NCBI GenBank assembly: GCA_963978545.1
Contig: OZ021724.1
Span: 97,013,792-97,077,791, forward strand
Source: Linyphia triangularis
Lineage: Eukaryota; Arthropoda; Arachnida; Araneae; Linyphiidae
DNA length: 64,000 nucleotides
Reading direction: 5' to 3'
Shown here: piece after piece, positions 58,530 to 64,000 of the stretch
Layout: every line of letters begins with the position of its first letter
Position numbering within the stretch: position 1 is the first letter of the stretch
Notes under the pieces: model-generated
What the model saw: only the letters and a program-made list of their open reading frames with translations
Databases searched by the model: none
Told to the model about the DNA's origin: nothing
Position numbers and translations under genes: made by a program

Positions 58530-59173
58530 GACTGAGAGGCGACTGCAATTTTAGGACCCCATCGAACATCATTCTGAATTTTTTATAGAAATTGTTGAAA
58601 AGTGAGTAGATTACGAATCCATTGGTCTGCCGAAGCAAAAATGGCTTTTAATAAGTTGAACTAAATCCAATTTCCAAATGAGCCATAATAACTTGCCAAA
58701 TAATGAGCATTTTTTTATTTATTTGGTAGCCCTCACTCTTTAATTTTCAATTAAGAAGGTTGCAGACGATTCGGATGTGTGGCGATAATTTTCTTGCATC
58801 TTTCACAAATGAGCCAAATTGGCAAGAAATATTACGTCACTGATGACATAGTTGATGTCGCCAATTTGGCTTACTTTTAAAAGATACAAGTTTTCCGAAC
58901 CAGAGATATGAAATCGTTTGCGTTTTTTCACATTGAAAATCAAAATGCAGTGGGTTTCCAGACGAAAAAGTTTGTTCTCTTTTTTGCAAGTTATGACATA
59001 TTTGGCAATCGGATTTTAGTTCAACTAATTCCAAGTCGATTTTTGATCAGTTTCGGCCATTTTTTCCACGGCAGACCATTGGATTCGTAATCTACTCACT
59101 TTTTTCCAATTTCTATAAAAAATTCAGAATGATGTTCGATGGGGTCCAAAAATTGTAGTCGCCTCTCGGACTA
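58530..59173. mobile_element. Fold-back element family C, copy 4
   Basis: Left arm gactgagaggcgactgcaat and right arm attgtagtcgcctctcggac, with the same inner arms and tgatgacatag-type centre as the other copies. It ends about 240 bp before the RING exon. Confidence 0.85.
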
Positions 59174-59478
59174 CAAGAACACTCGACAAGGTGTTCTACC
59201 TTGAAAATATCGATCCACAGTCTCGGCATGCGATGTCAACATGTTGGGCAGTCCAGTTTTGTACTAGGAGAACACCAATTAATTATAAAAATCAGCCATA
59301 TTTGTATTATTTTGTAAGGACCGTTGCATTGAAAATTGACAAGCTGCCCAAGAATAAGACCATATTAAAACTTATTAATTTGAAATTAATGTGCAACTTT
59401 TTTTTTTTGTAGAAGTTTAATCCTTGGAAGTTGCAGTATCTACTGTTGAGTGATAACTACAGCTTAAAAAAAAAAAAA

Positions 59479-59823
59479 ATGGAAACTCAATTAAATCATC
59501 AAAATTACCTTCCACGACAACAACCTCAAACACAGAATATACCAAATAGACATCGTTTTCAAAGAAGCAATAGAAGGGTTAGAATTTGTTCGCGCAGGAA
59601 GCCAATGCGAGGGACAGAATTGATTGAAAGTACATGTGCTGTTTGCCTGGAGACTGCGGTAGAGTTGAAGATGAAAAAAACACCTGCCGTCAAGACGATC
59701 TGCGGACATTTCTTTTGTCTGCGCTGCATAAGAAGATGGACAATGGAACAAGGAAATTGTCCATTTTGTCGCAGAGTATTCCGCTCCAGTGAAGTTCGTT
59801 TTCGACCATTTATCATTGTTTGA
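59479..59823 (+). CDS. Small RING-finger protein
   Basis: An intact 114-residue frame from an ATG in good context (aaaaATGG). Residues 1-50 are Gln/Asn- and then Arg-rich. Residues 53-97 form a C3HC4 RING: C53-x2-C56, C75, H77, C80-x2-C83, C94-x2-C97 (CAVC, CGHFFCLRC, CPFC). RING domains bind two zinc ions and usually act as E3 ubiquitin ligases; that role is family knowledge. The frame stays open upstream to a strong splice-acceptor-like tttttttttttgtag ending at 59,412, so an upstream exon is possible. An AATAAA signal follows at 59,872. It lies antisense to the DAPK gene, probably within or upstream of its 5' introns. It could be a host gene, a retrogene or element-borne. Confidence 0.75.
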   Translation: METQLNHQNYLPRQQPQTQNIPNRHRFQRSNRRVRICSRRKPMRGTELIESTCAVCLETAVELKMKKTPAVKTICGHFFCLRCIRRWTMEQGNCPFCRRVFRSSEVRFRPFIIV

Positions 59824-59871
59824 TTGATTTAATCACATTTCAATTTACTGATCAAAGTAACAACAACAACA

Positions 59872-59877
59872 AATAAA
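59872..59877 (+). promoter_or_regulatory. Polyadenylation signal of the RING gene
   Basis: AATAAA, 49 bp after the stop codon of the RING frame. Confidence 0.6.
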
Positions 59878-59984
59878 ATTGTAAGAAAAATTGTCTATAA
59901 AATGCCTTTCATTGCAATTTAATCACTTAGACTGTTCAGTCTCCTCTTATTAAATCAAATGATTTATATTAACTTCGATTTTGA

Positions 59985-60475
59985 GTGGGGGCGTGGTTTG
60001 GTGTGTATGTCGATGGCGGGCATCCAATCAAGCTGAAATTCGGTACATAGATTCGATGTCGATGACAATGCATTTTAACAAACTTTGGAGGTTGTCACTG
60101 TCAGTAAAATGTCGCTTGTATTGAATACTGATAAAATACTTTGCCGTCATCCAATCGCGCTGAAATAGCTTTTAACCGATCATTGAAGAAACTGTTTCCC
60201 GTTAGCAAAACTGTTTAAATAAATGAATGCTAAAATTGTTTTAGTCAGAATAAGTAAAAGATATTTGGATGTGAATGATAAATTCACATTCACTTTTAAT
60301 AAATAAATTTTAAAAAGGAGTTTACCGCATATTTTGCTGATAGAGATATTTTTAATTTTTATAATTGGATGCTAACACGAAGCACAAGCTGACAACAGAA
60401 ATGGCGCTATGGTAATGAATATAAAAATTGGCATTGCATATAAAGGGTTTATTTTAAAAACCTTGTTTTTATGGG
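59985..60475 (+). repeat. Repeat family D, copy
   Basis: gattcgatgtcgatgacaat, accgatcattgaagaaactg and ggcattgcatataaagggtt appear in family order. Non-coding. Confidence 0.75.
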
Positions 60476-60544
60476 TTATATTATTTCTATTGTTAAACTT
60501 TGTCAACTGAATCTATGTAGATTGCGAAGGTGCTGTTCTCGTGT

Positions 60545-60682
60545 CTATGTGGTAAAACTAAGGTTGTGAAATATCACACAACTTTCCTTAATTTGTGTCA
60601 TTTACCGTTTTTATATTTGCATAATTCATTTAGCAAAAATGGCCAGTTTGGAGATATTTTTTGCCGTAATTCTTGTAAAGGT

Positions 60683-60686
<4 letters not shown>
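60545..60686 (-). repeat. Repeat family B, copy 7, first part
   Basis: Runs through ggccagtttggagatatttt and taattcttgtaaaggtctta into (TA)n. The rest of the element continues at 63,053. Confidence 0.7.
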
Positions 60687-63622
<2,936 letters not shown>

Positions 63623-64000
63623 ACGTTAGTTACGTAAACATTGATAATAATTTTATTGTAAGAGTTACGCTCATCACTGACTGACTATGTAACGCTTTAA
63701 GTAGCGATACCATCGGATAAATTTTACACTTAATTAAAAACACTTTTAGCTTCTTTTATCTGCTTATAATATTGACAATGTTTACGTAAAAAGCTTTTTT
63801 TATTTTAAATCACCAGAAAAATTATGGTTAAAATATACTCTAAAATGATTTTTTAATGAAATGCGATGCTAGCATTCTACTTTTAATACGAGCACCTGCT
63901 TAGCCTTCTCCCCCCTCCTCTCCTTCCTACATGTTCTTTGATTTGGCAACCGCCCAGCGCCTCATCTCCTTTTATTTTCTTATTCGCCGCTGGGATCTAT
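63623..64000. other. Right edge without recognised content
   Basis: AT-rich, turning C/T-rich after about 63,900 (cttctcccccctcctctcct). No exon was recognised. Confidence 0.5.

Overview
This window looks like a stretch of an AT-rich, repeat-laden invertebrate genome, most likely an arthropod. The signs are one large gene cut into short exons with canonical splice sites, tRNA-derived SINEs with target-site duplications, hAT, Tc1/mariner, pogo-like, Helitron and fold-back elements, and long simple-sequence arrays. A chelicerate such as a spider is only a guess from the flavour of the repeats. There is no sign of prokaryotic organisation.

The one large host gene runs on the minus strand. Nineteen exons between 46,506 and the left edge give about 980 residues of a death-associated protein kinase (DAPK1-type) protein. 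Read 5' to 3' (right to left) they are: an N-terminal ankyrin cap (46.4 kb); eight ankyrin repeats, each exactly one 99-bp phase-0 exon (43.2, 39.3, 31.9, 30.7, 29.4, 21.2, 19.5, 12.8 kb); a degenerate ninth repeat (12.6 kb); the ROC GTPase-like domain with a P-loop, WEFSG and THAD motifs (11.9-6.7 kb); and the COR region (4.8 kb to 1). The kinase and calmodulin-binding exons are not seen and should lie to the right of 46.5 kb, probably beyond the window. The death domain should lie left of position 1.

The introns are mobile-element graveyards. They hold a 3.9-kb transposon with about 300-bp terminal inverted repeats and a broken zinc-finger-like transposon protein (15-18.8 kb), itself hit by a SINE; two nested hAT-type elements with 8-bp duplications (21.9-24.8 kb); twin SINEs (26.2-26.6 kb); four copies of a ~650-bp fold-back element; a pogo-like element (38.7 kb); (TAAA)n arrays (40.7-41.3 kb); and a 725-bp palindrome ending in TTAA (43.8-44.5 kb).

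The region right of 46.5 kb holds a 113-bp minisatellite of eight almost identical units (49.2-50.1 kb), a 20-bp satellite organised into 160-bp higher-order units (50.6-51.7 kb), a textbook non-autonomous Helitron inside an older repeat (53.9-54.5 kb), a second degenerate transposon-type gene fragment (57.2-57.8 kb), a small plus-strand RING-finger gene (59.5-59.8 kb), and two long (TA)n arrays flanking about 1.8 kb of insertion (60.7-63.1 kb).
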